A stretch of DNA of 64,000 nt from DYRB01 sp963709645 (GCA_963709645.1 CAVPXP010000022.1:62001-126000), one strand, 5' to 3'; counted from the stretch's first letter, positions 55,134 through 64,000 are shown. Numbers and translations are program-made. The notes: a model not told the origin generated them from the sequence alone.

Positions 55134-55868
55134 ATGGTGACGATACGATCTTTGGCCTACCTCCTGGTTATGTCCCTCTCTGTATTGCTTTACTCGATCC
55201 CGCTTGGGCTTGTGGGTTGGGCAATGCCGACCGCTTGGATCAGTGCCGTTGGGAGGCAATGGGCCGGCCTGAATCTCTTTGCGCTGCGGACGCTTTGCGG
55301 TCTTCGGTTCAGGGTTAGCGGTCTCGAGCACCTCCCGAAGGCGAACGCCATCCTTTTGAGCAAGCACCAGTCGGCTTGGGAGACCATCGCCTTCCTTGCG
55401 ATTTTGCCGACCCCGCAGACCTGGGTGGTCAAGCAGGAGCTTCTCCGGGTGCCGGTGTTTGGCTGGAGCTTAGCCCAGTTCAAACCCATCGCGATCGACC
55501 GCAGCGCGGGGCGAAAAGCGATCCGCCAACTGCTTGATCAGGGATTGAATGCGCTCGCGGATGGGCGATGGGTGATCATTTTTCCGGAAGGTACGCGGGT
55601 GCCAGCCGGCGAGCGTGGGCGTTATGGGCTTGGGGGCGCCATGCTTGCCGAGAGGGCTGGTCGGCCGGTCGTGCCCATTGCACATAACGCAGGTGCATTC
55701 TGGGCGCGACGCGATATCCGAAAATTTCCTGGAGTGATCGACGTGGTGATCGGGGCGCCGATTGAGGTCAGGGGGCGCCGGGCGCCGGAGATCGGCGATG
55801 ATGCTGAGGCGTGGATTGAGGCGACGGTCGCTGACTTGTTGGCTGGGGCGGATTCGCGGCCGAATTGA
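55134..55868 (+). CDS. plsC: 1-acyl-sn-glycerol-3-phosphate acyltransferase (PlsC family)
   Basis: This 244-residue membrane-associated acyltransferase has two N-terminal hydrophobic segments. Its catalytic motif is the HX4E variant in SKHQSAWETIAF, seen in this subgroup instead of HX4D, followed by FKPIAIDRSAGRKAI and IIFPEGTRVPAGE, which binds phosphate. It acylates lysophosphatidate in phospholipid synthesis. It is the last gene of the glyQ-glyS-mazG-gmhB-plsC run and converges on gyrB (87-bp gap). Confidence 0.92.
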   Translation: MVTIRSLAYLLVMSLSVLLYSIPLGLVGWAMPTAWISAVGRQWAGLNLFALRTLCGLRFRVSGLEHLPKANAILLSKHQSAWETIAFLAILPTPQTWVVKQELLRVPVFGWSLAQFKPIAIDRSAGRKAIRQLLDQGLNALADGRWVIIFPEGTRVPAGERGRYGLGGAMLAERAGRPVVPIAHNAGAFWARRDIRKFPGVIDVVIGAPIEVRGRRAPEIGDDAEAWIEATVADLLAGADSRPN

Positions 55869-55955
55869 CGGCACGGCCAGATGGCGTGGTGTCGGGGCGG
55901 GCGAGACGGTCGTGCCCCCCTCCCTCGCTACAGCCGTGGGCATCAGGAACCCGGC

Positions 55956-58361
55956 TCAGACGTCGATGTTCTCCGCGGCCAGCGCGTTCTTGTCGATGAA
56001 TTCCCGGCGAGGCTCGACTTGGTCGCCCATCAGGGTCGAGAAGATCTGGTCGGCCATGATGGCATCCTCGACGGTGACCTGGAGGAGACGGCGGGTCTCC
56101 GGATTCATCGTTGTCTCCCAGAGTTGGTCTGGATTCATTTCGCCCAACCCCTTGTAGCGTTGGCGGTGATATCCGCGGCCAGCATCGTCCAGCAGCCACT
56201 GAAGTCCCTCTCCGAAGGCGCTGATCGCTTTCCGGCGTTCGCCCCGGCGCACATAGGCACCGGCATCCAGTAGGTCCCGGATTCGGTCCGCGAATGTGGC
56301 GATGCGGCCGTAGTCGACGGATATGAAGAACTCGGGTGGAACCTCTTTTGTCTCGGGAATACCGTGCAGGAGCCGGGTCACCCGCAGAGGCTGGCCTCGG
56401 CTGTCGGTCCCATCCGTGAGGGCGACGGCGTAACTGGACGAAGGCCCGGAGGATTCATTGAGCACAGACTGCAGGCGGTGTCTCCATTGCGTGTAGCCGG
56501 CGGCGTCGTCGAACAAAGCAGGGTCGAAGCGGTCCACGCGGATCAGCGCTTCCAAGAAGGCGGGATCGAAGCGGGAGGACAGTCGCCTTACGACACCCTG
56601 GAACGTCTGGAAGTCCTGCGCGAGCGATTCCAGTGCCTGGTCGCTGAGGGGCGGCGCAGCGTCGGAGACGTGCATGGCGGCCCCCTCTAGGGCCGACTGT
56701 AGCAGGGCCCCGCGCCACTCTGCATCGTCTAAGAGATACATCTCCTGTTTGCCGCGCTTGACCTTGTAGAGCGGCGGCTGGGCAATGTAGATATGCCCGC
56801 GTTCCACCAATTCTGGCATCTGGCGGTAGAAGAAGGTGAGCATCAGGGTACGGATGTGGGCTCCGTCCACGTCCGCATCCGTCATGATGATGATGCGATG
56901 GTAGCGGAGCTTGTTTGGGTCGTAATCTTCGCGGCCGATCCCGCAACCTAGGGCCGTAATGAGCGTACCGACCTCAGCGGATGAAAGCATCTTGTCGAAG
57001 CGGGCCTTTTCGACGTTGAGGATCTTGCCTTTGAGAGGCAAGATTGCCTGGAAGCTACGATCACGGCCCTGTTTGGCGGAGCCGCCGGCGGAGTCGCCCT
57101 CTACCAGATAGAGTTCGGATTTTGCGGGGTCTTTCTCCTGGCAGTCCGCCAGCTTGCCGGGCAGGCCGGCGATGTCTAGGACGCCCTTGCGCCGCGTCAG
57201 TTCGCGGGCGCGCCGTGCCGCCTCTCTGGCGCGCGCGGCTTCGAGCATCTTATTGGCGATGATCTTGGCCTCGATGGGGTGCTCTTCGAGGAATTCGTTA
57301 AAGAACTCCACGAGGGCGCTCTCGACTACCGGCTTGACCTCGGAGGAGACCAGCTTTTCCTTGGTCTGGGAAGAAAACTTGGGGTCGGGCACCTTCACCG
57401 AGACTACGGCCACCAACCCCTCTCGGGCATCGTCCCCCACAGGTCGCGTTTTCTGGGATTTGTCTAAACCTTCGCGTTCGATGTACTGGTTCAAGGTTCT
57501 TGTTAGCCCAGCGCGGAAGCCCGCGAGGTGGGTGCCGCCGTCCCTTTGCGGGATGTTATTGGTGTAGCAGAAAATGGTCTCCTGGTATGACTCGTTCCAT
57601 TGCAGGGCGAGCTCGACGATCATCCCACCGCGCTCCGCCAGAAAGTAACAGATGGTTGGGTGAAGCGGAGTCTTGTTTTTGTTGAGGAGCTCTACAAAGG
57701 CACGAATTCCGCCTCGGTACTCGAAGCAGTCATTCCGACCTGTCGCATCCTCGGACAGACGAATCCTAACCCCGGAGTTCAAGAACGACAGCTCGCGCAG
57801 GCGCTTGGCGAGTATGTCGTAGTGGAATTCAATGTGGGTGAAGACCGACGGAGAGGGCCGGAATCTGATGCGGGTTCCGCACTCGGATGTTTCGCCGACG
57901 CTCTTGAGAGGATAGAGGGGTTCCCCTTCGGAATACTCTTGGTGGTATTCGTAGCCGTCGCGGTTAATGCGAAGATCCAGATGGTTGGACAGGGCGTTCA
58001 CGACGGAGACTCCCACGCCGTGCAGCCCGCCAGAGACTTTATAGGAGTTTGCATCGAACTTTCCGCCCGCATGAAGCACAGTCATGATGACCTCGGCGGC
58101 GGAGCGCTGCTCTTCTGCGTGAATGTCAACTGGGATGCCGCGGCCATTGTCCCTCACCGTAACGGATTGGTCCTCATGGACGGTGACATCGATGTCAGTG
58201 CAATAGCCGGCCAGGGCCTCATCGATGGAGTTGTCCACGACCTCGAACACCATGTGATGGAGTCCGGTTCCGTCGTCGGTGTCGCCGATATACATGCCGG
58301 GGCGCTTGCGAACCGCGTCCAGTCCGCGGAGGACCTTGATATTGGTGGAGTCGTAGGACAT
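55956..58361 (-). CDS. gyrB: DNA gyrase subunit B
   Basis: The 801-residue GyrB starts MSYDSTNIKVLRGLDAVRKR, with GGAG 9 bases upstream of ATG 58361. The GHKL ATPase has EVVDNSIDEALAG, DNGRGIPV and GGLHGVGVSVVNALS. The transducer and Toprim regions have VEGDSAGGSAKQGRDR and IMTDADVDGAHIRTL, with the roughly 150-residue insertion typical of gammaproteobacterial GyrB, and the end is QRYKGLGEMNPDQLWETTM. It introduces negative supercoils with GyrA. recF, dnaN and dnaA, usually upstream, are not present; instead 460 bp containing parS separates it from an unrelated gene. Confidence 0.97.
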   Translation of the reverse strand: MSYDSTNIKVLRGLDAVRKRPGMYIGDTDDGTGLHHMVFEVVDNSIDEALAGYCTDIDVTVHEDQSVTVRDNGRGIPVDIHAEEQRSAAEVIMTVLHAGGKFDANSYKVSGGLHGVGVSVVNALSNHLDLRINRDGYEYHQEYSEGEPLYPLKSVGETSECGTRIRFRPSPSVFTHIEFHYDILAKRLRELSFLNSGVRIRLSEDATGRNDCFEYRGGIRAFVELLNKNKTPLHPTICYFLAERGGMIVELALQWNESYQETIFCYTNNIPQRDGGTHLAGFRAGLTRTLNQYIEREGLDKSQKTRPVGDDAREGLVAVVSVKVPDPKFSSQTKEKLVSSEVKPVVESALVEFFNEFLEEHPIEAKIIANKMLEAARAREAARRARELTRRKGVLDIAGLPGKLADCQEKDPAKSELYLVEGDSAGGSAKQGRDRSFQAILPLKGKILNVEKARFDKMLSSAEVGTLITALGCGIGREDYDPNKLRYHRIIIMTDADVDGAHIRTLMLTFFYRQMPELVERGHIYIAQPPLYKVKRGKQEMYLLDDAEWRGALLQSALEGAAMHVSDAAPPLSDQALESLAQDFQTFQGVVRRLSSRFDPAFLEALIRVDRFDPALFDDAAGYTQWRHRLQSVLNESSGPSSSYAVALTDGTDSRGQPLRVTRLLHGIPETKEVPPEFFISVDYGRIATFADRIRDLLDAGAYVRRGERRKAISAFGEGLQWLLDDAGRGYHRQRYKGLGEMNPDQLWETTMNPETRRLLQVTVEDAIMADQIFSTLMGDQVEPRREFIDKNALAAENIDV

Positions 58362-58818
58362 GGGTCGCTCCAAGGGGGCGGGCAGGGTAACGGCTCGGCC
58401 ACGCGTTCGAGGGTCGATCGAAATGCTCATGCCTTATGGCACGGCGCGGACCGATTGCGGTGATCGAGTGGCGAACTCGAGTTTCGTGAGAACCGGCGCC
58501 GGGGCTGGTTTTTGTCGGCTGTTGGCGGGTGGCTGCACGCGCGACGCCATTATACACGATTGTTTTCTTTGGCCGTCGGACCGGACGAGCAGGGTCGTGG
58601 AAGCGCGGCGTTTCGGGTGGGCGTGGCGTAGAGAACCTGCGGCAAAGGCCCGAGTATCCTCTGTTCCACGTGGAACACTCGACGCCCTGTGCTGGCCGGC
58701 CGCCCGGCAAATCAATCAGAAGCGGCGTCACGCATCGAGAGGCGCGAACTGATTCAAGCCAGCATGGCTTTAATCAGCATCTCCCTGGGGGCTCGCAGGC
58801 GAAGCGACAAGCCACGTT
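58362..58818. other. gyrB upstream region (no gene)
   Basis: This stretch contains the gyrB promoter region and a parS site (58662-58677). No coding frame is convincing. No recF or dnaN remnant was recognised. Confidence 0.5.
58662..58677. other. parS: parS centromere-like site
   Basis: TGTTCCACGTGGAACA is a perfect 16-bp palindrome matching the bacterial parS consensus TGTTNCACGTGNAACA. ParB binds such sites near the origin for chromosome segregation. Confidence 0.9.
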
Positions 58819-59415
58819 TCAGTCGGGCGGTCTGACGGGTATGCAGGCCAAACGACCTTGATAGAGCGCGCAGGTTCCGCCGATGTCGCCCTTTGGCGTA
58901 CGAACGACGCACCCGCTTCCCTCAGAAGCGAGACCACAAGCTTCGAACGCCTCAGGAGGTGGCTGCGGGCCTGCGCCACGGGGAGGGGGAGGCCGCCGGT
59001 CCTGTGTGGGTGGATGATCGCTCGGATCTGGCCTGCGGTTTCCGGCTGGTCCGCCGAAGGTGGCGATGCCTTCTTGGTTCCTGTCTCCGGCTCGGGCGCC
59101 CGACTCGGTAGGCCCGCCGGGTGGACCCGGGGGAGGCTTGTCCGGCACGCAAACAACCCCTTCCCTTTTGTTCTCGCAGGTCCCGCCGATGGTCCGTTGT
59201 CCTTCCTGGAAGTAACAAGGCGCGGCCAGCGGTTTCGATGCGCACGCCGCAATCGCCTCGGGTGGTGGTCCCCCTGCATGGATCTGGGCCTGCGGCGTTT
59301 CCGCCCGGCTCGCCGGCATCGTGTTCATCAATGCCAGAAACGCAAACGCCGCTCCCATCCAGTGATTGCGCGTGCTAGTTCGGTACGGACTATTCGAGAA
59401 AAAGACGCGAAACAT
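58819..59415 (-). CDS. secreted protein with two cysteine-containing repeats
   Basis: This 198-residue protein has an N-terminal signal-like region (hydrophobic GAAFAFLALMNTMPASRAE after a basic stretch). Two copies of one module follow: PPPEAIAACASKPLAAPCYF..IGGTCENKREGVVCVP (about residues 49-90) and PPPEAFEACGLASEGSGCVV..IGGTCALYQGRLACIP (about 150-193). Each module has four cysteines in the pattern C-x7-8-C-x10-14-C-x7-9-C, probably forming two disulfides. They are separated by a Pro/Gly/Arg-rich linker. Similar single modules occur in exported proteins of other proteobacteria, without known function. The start could instead be at residue 20. Confidence 0.68.
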   Translation of the reverse strand: MFRVFFSNSPYRTSTRNHWMGAAFAFLALMNTMPASRAETPQAQIHAGGPPPEAIAACASKPLAAPCYFQEGQRTIGGTCENKREGVVCVPDKPPPGPPGGPTESGARAGDRNQEGIATFGGPAGNRRPDPSDHPPTQDRRPPPPRGAGPQPPPEAFEACGLASEGSGCVVRTPKGDIGGTCALYQGRLACIPVRPPD

Positions 59416-59932
59416 TACAACAACCCCCAGCTACGTATCACCTGTGCCATCGCCGCCGGCCGGCCGAGTGTAATCCTCCAGCGATTGCGACTTCAACCTG
59501 AAGTGGAGCGGAAGATCGCCGGCGATTCGCCGCCTACAAGGGGGGGTCCTGAATCAAAGTTCCGCGGGCGGGTCGGCACGGCCGACGAGGTGGGGCGAGG
59601 TGGGCCGTGGCCGCTCGAAATTCGGGCCATCATCGTCGGCTACGGACCGGCACTGTCTTGGATGGCTCGAACAAGACTGGGTCAGGACCATCGGCGCACT
59701 CAGCCTCGGGACCCAGCCGCGCTGCGCGAGCGTTGCTCAGGCGCTTGGGCCTGGGCCTTGGTTCGCGTCGGCGTTCGAAGGTCGTTCCTGAATTCCGTCC
59801 CGGTGGGACGGCGGGAACCATGGATTCGCGGTTGGGGTGCTGCGCCGAGTGCCAGCCGGGCCCCTAAGGTCACCTATAATGTAGCTTCCCTTCAGATAAG
59901 GTTTCCCGTCCAGGTTCGTAGAGGTTGTCACC
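59416..59932. other. divergent intergenic region before ilvD
   Basis: About 520 bp lie between the secreted protein gene and ilvD. A perfect -10 hexamer TATAAT (59875-59880) faces ilvD but has no good -35 at 17 bp. No leader peptide or riboswitch is recognisable. Confidence 0.45.
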
Positions 59933-61786
59933 ATGCCCCAGTATCGATCCCGTACCACCACTCACGGCCGGAACATGGCGGGCGCCCGCGCCCTTTGGAG
60001 GGCCACGGGCATGAAGGATGGTGATTTCGACAAACCCATCGTGGCGGTGGCCAACTCCTTCACGCAATTCGTCCCCGGGCACGTCCACCTGAAAGATCTG
60101 GGCCAGTTGGTGGCCCGCCAGATCGAGGCCGCCGGGGGCGTTGCAAAGGAGTTCAATACCATCGCAGTGGACGACGGGATTGCTATGGGTCACGGTGGCA
60201 TGCTTTATTCCCTGCCGTCTCGGGACATCATCGCCGATTCGGTCGAGTATATGGTCAATGCCCACTGCGCCGACGCCTTGGTGTGCATCTCCAACTGCGA
60301 CAAGATTACCCCGGGCATGCTGATGGCTGCCCTGCGGCTCAATGTCCCCACGGTTTTCGTGTCTGGGGGGCCCATGGAGGCAGGTAAGGTCCGGCTGGGT
60401 GATCGGGGCGAGCTGAAGCTCGATCTGGTAGACGCGATGGTCGCCGCCGCCAACCCACAGGAAAGCGATGCGGACGTCGCCGCGATCGAGCGCTCGGCTT
60501 GTCCAACCTGCGGCTCTTGCTCTGGCATGTTTACGGCCAATTCCATGAATTGTCTAACCGAGGCGCTGGGGCTCAGTCTCCCGGGAAACGGGTCGCTGCT
60601 GGCGACCCATGTTGCGCGCAAGGATTTGTTTCTGGAGGCCGGTCGGCTAGTCGTCGAACTGGCTAAGCGCTGGTATGAGCAAGACGATGCCTCAGCGCTG
60701 CCTCGTTCCATTGCATGCGCCCATGCCTTCGAGAACGCCATGAGTCTCGACATCGCAATGGGCGGCTCCACCAATACGGTTTTGCATCTCCTGGCGGCGG
60801 CCCACGAGGCAGAGGTTCCGTTTACGATGGCGGACATTGATCGCCTGAGCCGACGGGTCCCCAATCTATGCAAGGTCGCGCCAGCCACCCAGAGATACCA
60901 TATGGAGGACGTTCATCGCGCCGGGGGGGTCGTCGGTATTCTCGGTGAGCTGGATCGGGCTAGCTTGCTCCACCGTGACGTACCCACGGTGCACAGCACG
61001 ACCCTCGGCGAGGCCCTCGACCGCTGGGACCTGATGCGCCGGGATGCGCTGCCGCAAGCCCGTACCCGCTTCCTTGCGGCCCCCGGCGGCGTACCGACCC
61101 AGGTGGCCTTCAGCCAGGACCGCCTGTGGCCAGATCTTGACCTGGACCGGGCACAGGGCTGCATCCGGAACCTGGAACACGCATACAGCCGAGATGGAGG
61201 CCTCGCGGTTCTGTTTGGCAACCTCGCGGCGCACGGCTGCATCGTCAAGACCGCGGGCGTGGATGTGGCGAACCTCACATTCACGGGGCCTGCTCGGATC
61301 TTCGAAAGCCAGGATGCGGCAGTGGAAGCGATCCTGGGCGATGAGGTTAGGGCTGGGGATGTCGTTCTGATTCGCTACGAGGGGCCCAAGGGTGGACCCG
61401 GGATGCAGGAGATGCTCTACCCTACGAGCTACCTGAAGTCTAAAGGTCTCGGCAAGAGCTGCGCTCTGATCACTGACGGGCGCTTCTCTGGTGGTACTTC
61501 AGGCCTGTCTATCGGGCACGTTTCCCCCGAGGCGGCGGAGGGTGGGGTCATCGGTCTGGTCGAGGAAGGCGATCGCATCGCCATCGACATCCCGGCGCGG
61601 TCCATTGAGCTGATGGTGTCCACCGAAACGCTGGGCGAGCGTCGGCAGGCCATGGATGCTCGCGGCACCGCCGGGTGGTGCCCCCGGGATCGGCAGCGCC
61701 AGGTTTCCGCGGCCCTGCGGGCTTACGCGGCACTCACGACCAGTGCCTCACGGGGCGCCGTACGGGATCTATCTCAGTTGGCTTAA
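59933..61786 (+). CDS. ilvD: dihydroxy-acid dehydratase
   Basis: This 617-residue Fe-S dehydratase of branched-chain amino acid synthesis converts dihydroxy-acids to 2-keto acids. Visible features are TTTHGRNMAGARALWRATG, NCDKITPGM and CPTCGSCSGMFTANSMNCL (cluster cysteines), MGGSTNTVLHLLA, and C-terminal ALITDGRFSGGTSG and HVSPEAAEGG. Length and motifs fit the E. coli-type IlvD. It is transcribed alone and converges on the SH3 protein gene. Confidence 0.96.
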   Translation: MPQYRSRTTTHGRNMAGARALWRATGMKDGDFDKPIVAVANSFTQFVPGHVHLKDLGQLVARQIEAAGGVAKEFNTIAVDDGIAMGHGGMLYSLPSRDIIADSVEYMVNAHCADALVCISNCDKITPGMLMAALRLNVPTVFVSGGPMEAGKVRLGDRGELKLDLVDAMVAAANPQESDADVAAIERSACPTCGSCSGMFTANSMNCLTEALGLSLPGNGSLLATHVARKDLFLEAGRLVVELAKRWYEQDDASALPRSIACAHAFENAMSLDIAMGGSTNTVLHLLAAAHEAEVPFTMADIDRLSRRVPNLCKVAPATQRYHMEDVHRAGGVVGILGELDRASLLHRDVPTVHSTTLGEALDRWDLMRRDALPQARTRFLAAPGGVPTQVAFSQDRLWPDLDLDRAQGCIRNLEHAYSRDGGLAVLFGNLAAHGCIVKTAGVDVANLTFTGPARIFESQDAAVEAILGDEVRAGDVVLIRYEGPKGGPGMQEMLYPTSYLKSKGLGKSCALITDGRFSGGTSGLSIGHVSPEAAEGGVIGLVEEGDRIAIDIPARSIELMVSTETLGERRQAMDARGTAGWCPRDRQRQVSAALRAYAALTTSASRGAVRDLSQLA

Positions 61787-61821
61787 TCAGAGGACCGGGC
61801 GGCTGGGCTCGGCTTTTCCGC

Positions 61822-62490
61822 TCAGAGCGAGCCCCAGGAGCTCTTCCGGCGGCGAATACGGAGGTTGGGAAGCAGGAGCCCGATGAGCACCCCCCCCCCA
61901 ACCACTCCAGCCCCAATCAAGAACCAGCGTTGATTGGTTTGAAGGCTCAGGTCGCGGTTCTCTTGCTCCAGGTCAGCAGCTTGGCGGGTCAACTCCGCGA
62001 CACGATTACGCAGGTCCGCCCGATCATTGGTGATCTCGACAATATTGGCGGCGGCGCTCCGAAGCGTCGCCAACTCCTGTTGCAGCCGGTCCCGTTCCCG
62101 GCTAATCCGCTCATGCTCTGTCTTCAGCTCCTTGTGCTCGGATTGCAGGGTGTTGAGTCTTGCGGCCAGGGCGTCCGGTGCCTGCTGGAGCTCTGCGAGC
62201 CGCGCCGTCATGGCCGACAGCTGATCCCTGGCCGGCGGGTCGGTCTGCAGCTCGGATGTTGCGATATAGCCGACGGTCCCTTCCTCGGTCCGGACTTGCG
62301 AAAAAGCGCTTCCGCCGCCACCGCCGATGACCTGGAGGGCGGTCCCGCTCGGCAGCATCCTGGAAATCTTGAACTTGATGCTCTCCCCCTTGCGAAGGGG
62401 CACACTGCACTGGTCCGTTACATAGCGGGTTTCTGCCTGTGCTTGAGCAAGGGTACAGAGGCAAACGAGCAGCAGGGGGAGACGTCTCAC
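61822..62490 (-). CDS. TIGR04211 family SH3 domain protein (YgiM-like)
   Basis: This 222-residue protein has a signal peptide (LPLLLVCLCTLAQAQAE). A bacterial SH3 domain follows (YVTDQCSVPLRKGESIKFKI, GTALQVIGG, GTVGYIATSEL), then a long coiled coil (about residues 85-190, rich in RLAELQ and ERDRLQQELATL). The C-terminal transmembrane segment WFLIGAGVVGGGVLIGLLLP ends in a basic tail. This layout matches YgiM and the TIGR04211 family. Its role is probably structural in the envelope; the precise function is unknown. Confidence 0.9.
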   Translation of the reverse strand: MRRLPLLLVCLCTLAQAQAETRYVTDQCSVPLRKGESIKFKISRMLPSGTALQVIGGGGGSAFSQVRTEEGTVGYIATSELQTDPPARDQLSAMTARLAELQQAPDALAARLNTLQSEHKELKTEHERISRERDRLQQELATLRSAAANIVEITNDRADLRNRVAELTRQAADLEQENRDLSLQTNQRWFLIGAGVVGGGVLIGLLLPNLRIRRRKSSWGSL

Positions 62491-62609
62491 ATCGAACCTC
62501 GGACAGGATTGGGTGGGTTGCTGTAGCCTGCGGCCCGCTAAGACTGTATACCATTGACCGGCCGCCCGGCCCGTTGCTCACCGATAGACTCGGGTAGGCG
62601 GGCGCCGGC

Positions 62610-63530
62610 CTATGGCACGAGGAGCATCTCCAGCAGGGCCTTCTGAGCGTGCAGGCGATTTTCCGCCTCGTCCCAGACCGCGGATTGCGGCCCGTCAATG
62701 ACGGCGGCGCTGACCTCTTCTCCGCGATGGGCCGGTAGGCAGTGCATGAACAGGGCATCCGAGGAGGCTGCGGCCATCACTGCCTCGTTGACCTGATACC
62801 CTGCGAAGGCCGCCTGACGCAGGCGCTGCTCCTCCTCCTGGCCCATGCTGGCCCAGACGTCTGTGGCCACCAAATCGGCTCCGGCCGCTGCCTCCTGGGG
62901 GTCGCGCAGGACCTCGCAGCGTGCACCGGCTGCGGCCAAGACAGCGGGATCTGGCTCGAACCCGGCGGGGCAGGCGATACGCAGGTGGAAGTCAAAGACC
63001 TGTGCGGCGTTGATGTAGGAGTTGCAGACGTTGTTGCCGTCCCCGATCCAGGCGACGCGCCGCCCGCGGATGTCCCCGCGGTGCTCGAGATAGGTCTGCA
63101 TGTCGGCCAGCAACTGGCAGGGGTGCGCGAGGTCGGATAGGCCGTTGATCACCGGGACCCGTGAGCAGGCCGCGAAGCGCTCCAGGGTCTCGTGTTTGAA
63201 GGTGCGTATCATCACGGCATCGACCATGCGAGATAGGACCCGGGCATTGTCCTCGATGGGCTCGCCGCGGCCGAGTTGGGTGTCGCGGGGAGAGAGGAAC
63301 AGTGCGTGGCCGCCGAACTGCACCATGCCGGTCTCGAAGGAGACGCGGGTGCGCGTCGATGCCTTCTCGAAGATCATGGCCAGGGTCCGGTGGCGCAGGG
63401 GGCGATAGTCCGCGCCTGCGCGGAGCATGGCCTTTAACTCGATCGCGCGAGCCAACAGGGCATGGGCTTCCTCGGGGTTGAGGTCCAGCAGAGTCAGCAG
63501 GTGCCGGGGTGCTGTTTCGGGTTTGTCCAT
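62610..63530 (-). CDS. argF: ornithine carbamoyltransferase
   Basis: This 306-residue transcarbamoylase of arginine synthesis has the carbamoyl-phosphate motif EKASTRTRVSFE, DLAHPCQLLADMQTY and the ornithine-site HCLPAHRGEEV. ATG 63530 (MDKPETAPRHLLTLLDLNPE) fits the family start. The argD stop lies 4 bp upstream of the start, indicating an argD-argF operon as in many gammaproteobacteria. Confidence 0.95.
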   Translation of the reverse strand: MDKPETAPRHLLTLLDLNPEEAHALLARAIELKAMLRAGADYRPLRHRTLAMIFEKASTRTRVSFETGMVQFGGHALFLSPRDTQLGRGEPIEDNARVLSRMVDAVMIRTFKHETLERFAACSRVPVINGLSDLAHPCQLLADMQTYLEHRGDIRGRRVAWIGDGNNVCNSYINAAQVFDFHLRIACPAGFEPDPAVLAAAGARCEVLRDPQEAAAGADLVATDVWASMGQEEEQRLRQAAFAGYQVNEAVMAAASSDALFMHCLPAHRGEEVSAAVIDGPQSAVWDEAENRLHAQKALLEMLLVP

Positions 63531-63534
63531 GCAA

Positions 63535-64000
63535 TCAATCTCCTTGGGGCCCGATCTCGGCAAGGAAGTCGCCAACCAGGCGCGAGACACCATCCAGCAG
63601 CATTTCCGCCTGGGCCTCGTCGAGGATCAGCGGCGGCAGCAGCCGGATCACTCGCTCTGACGTGACATTAATCAGCAGGCCCGCGGCTAGGGCCCGCGGG
63701 ACCAGGTCCGTGCAGGGATGATCCAGCTCGATGCCCAGCATGAGCCCGCGGCCGCGAACCTCGGCCACCCCGCGCTGCCCCTCTAGGCGGCGGCGGAACC
63801 CCTCCAACAGGTACTCGCCCATGCCCGCGGCGCGCCCGGCCAAGCCATCGCGTTCCAGGGTCTCGATGACTGTGCGGGCGACCCGGCAGGCGAGCGGGTT
63901 CCCGCCGAAGGTCGATCCGTGGTTGCCAGGCGCGAAGACATCGGCGGCCGCTCCGCGGGCCAGGCAAGCCCCAATGGGCACGCCGTTGGCAAGACCCTTG
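63535..64000 (-). CDS. argD: acetylornithine aminotransferase, C-terminal part (truncated by window)
   Basis: The frame is open to the window edge, so only the last 154 residues are present. KGLANGVPIGACLA at the edge contains the PLP-binding lysine. GNHGSTFGGNPLACRVA, VRGRGLMLGIEL and INVTSERVIRLLPPLIL are typical of ArgD. It makes N-acetylornithine from the semialdehyde and glutamate. It lies immediately upstream of argF in the same operon. Confidence 0.92.
   Translation of the reverse strand, partial: KGLANGVPIGACLARGAAADVFAPGNHGSTFGGNPLACRVARTVIETLERDGLAGRAAGMGEYLLEGFRRRLEGQRGVAEVRGRGLMLGIELDHPCTDLVPRALAAGLLINVTSERVIRLLPPLILDEAQAEMLLDGVSRLVGDFLAEIGPQGD

Noticed and set aside
1..64000. 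CRISPR array
   Set aside because: No regularly spaced short direct repeats were seen; the only repeats are dispersed palindromic elements.

Overview
The window is a high-GC chromosomal segment of a gammaproteobacterium, most likely a purple sulfur bacterium or close relative (Chromatiales/Chromatiaceae). Supporting this are a form I RuBisCO locus with CbbQ and CbbO, a cytochrome c', an SQR-like flavoprotein, a gammaproteobacterial glnA/ntrBC locus and an E. coli-type long GyrB. No species is claimed. Identifications rest on motifs and remembered family sequences; no database search was possible.

Layout. 1-10 kb: two MacB/FtsX-type permeases, cytochrome c', a hydroxypyruvate-reductase-like dehydrogenase (frameshifted), RelA, a DUF1015 protein, an orphan amino-acid binding protein, a DUF2782 protein and a PilZ protein. 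10.6-17.2 kb: a small Lys-rich protein, the ybbP-ybbA/tesA divergon, the SQR-like protein and a Ca2+/Na+ antiporter. 17.2-23.9 kb (minus strand): the Calvin-cycle operon cbbL-cbbS-[terminator]-cbbQ-aldolase/Dabb-cbbO-antiporter. Its reading frames are broken by about 18 single-base indels although the protein sequence is otherwise well preserved. 24-33.3 kb: an accessory stretch (Kef-type transporter, FGE fragment, arsS plus a DedA-flavoprotein fusion, a lysozyme/L,D-transpeptidase-like protein, a CPXCG protein) carrying two copies of a 157-bp MITE-like element, a third palindromic element and an IS21 istB remnant. 33.5 kb: cbbR, still divergent from cbbL but about 9.6 kb away.

34.5-43 kb: dxs, a DUF945 gene, gloB, uvrB, an AT-rich intergenic region with DnaA-box-like sequences (candidate oriC), an aspartate aminotransferase and tRNA-Asn. 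43-51 kb: yjdF, ntrC-ntrB, a DUF4124 gene, glnA and a cation-diffusion facilitator. glnA has a sigma-54 promoter with two upstream NtrC-type sites, and ntrB has an NtrC-type site of its own. 51-58.4 kb: glyQ-glyS-mazG-like-gmhB-plsC convergent with gyrB, the arrangement seen near the origin in Pseudomonas; a perfect parS palindrome lies about 300 bp upstream of gyrB. 58.8-64 kb: a secreted two-repeat cysteine protein, ilvD, a TIGR04211 SH3 protein, argF and the 3' part of argD.

How the genes work together. RuBisCO (CbbLS), its activase (CbbQ/CbbO) and the aldolase form one carbon-fixation operon probably controlled by CbbR, with TNA-N7/8-TNA boxes at the cbbL promoter. The glnA-ntrBC region is a complete nitrogen-control circuit with visible cis-elements. 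gyrB, parS and the DnaA-box region indicate proximity to the replication origin. The indel cluster in the cbb operon should be treated as a probable sequence or assembly problem until reads are checked.
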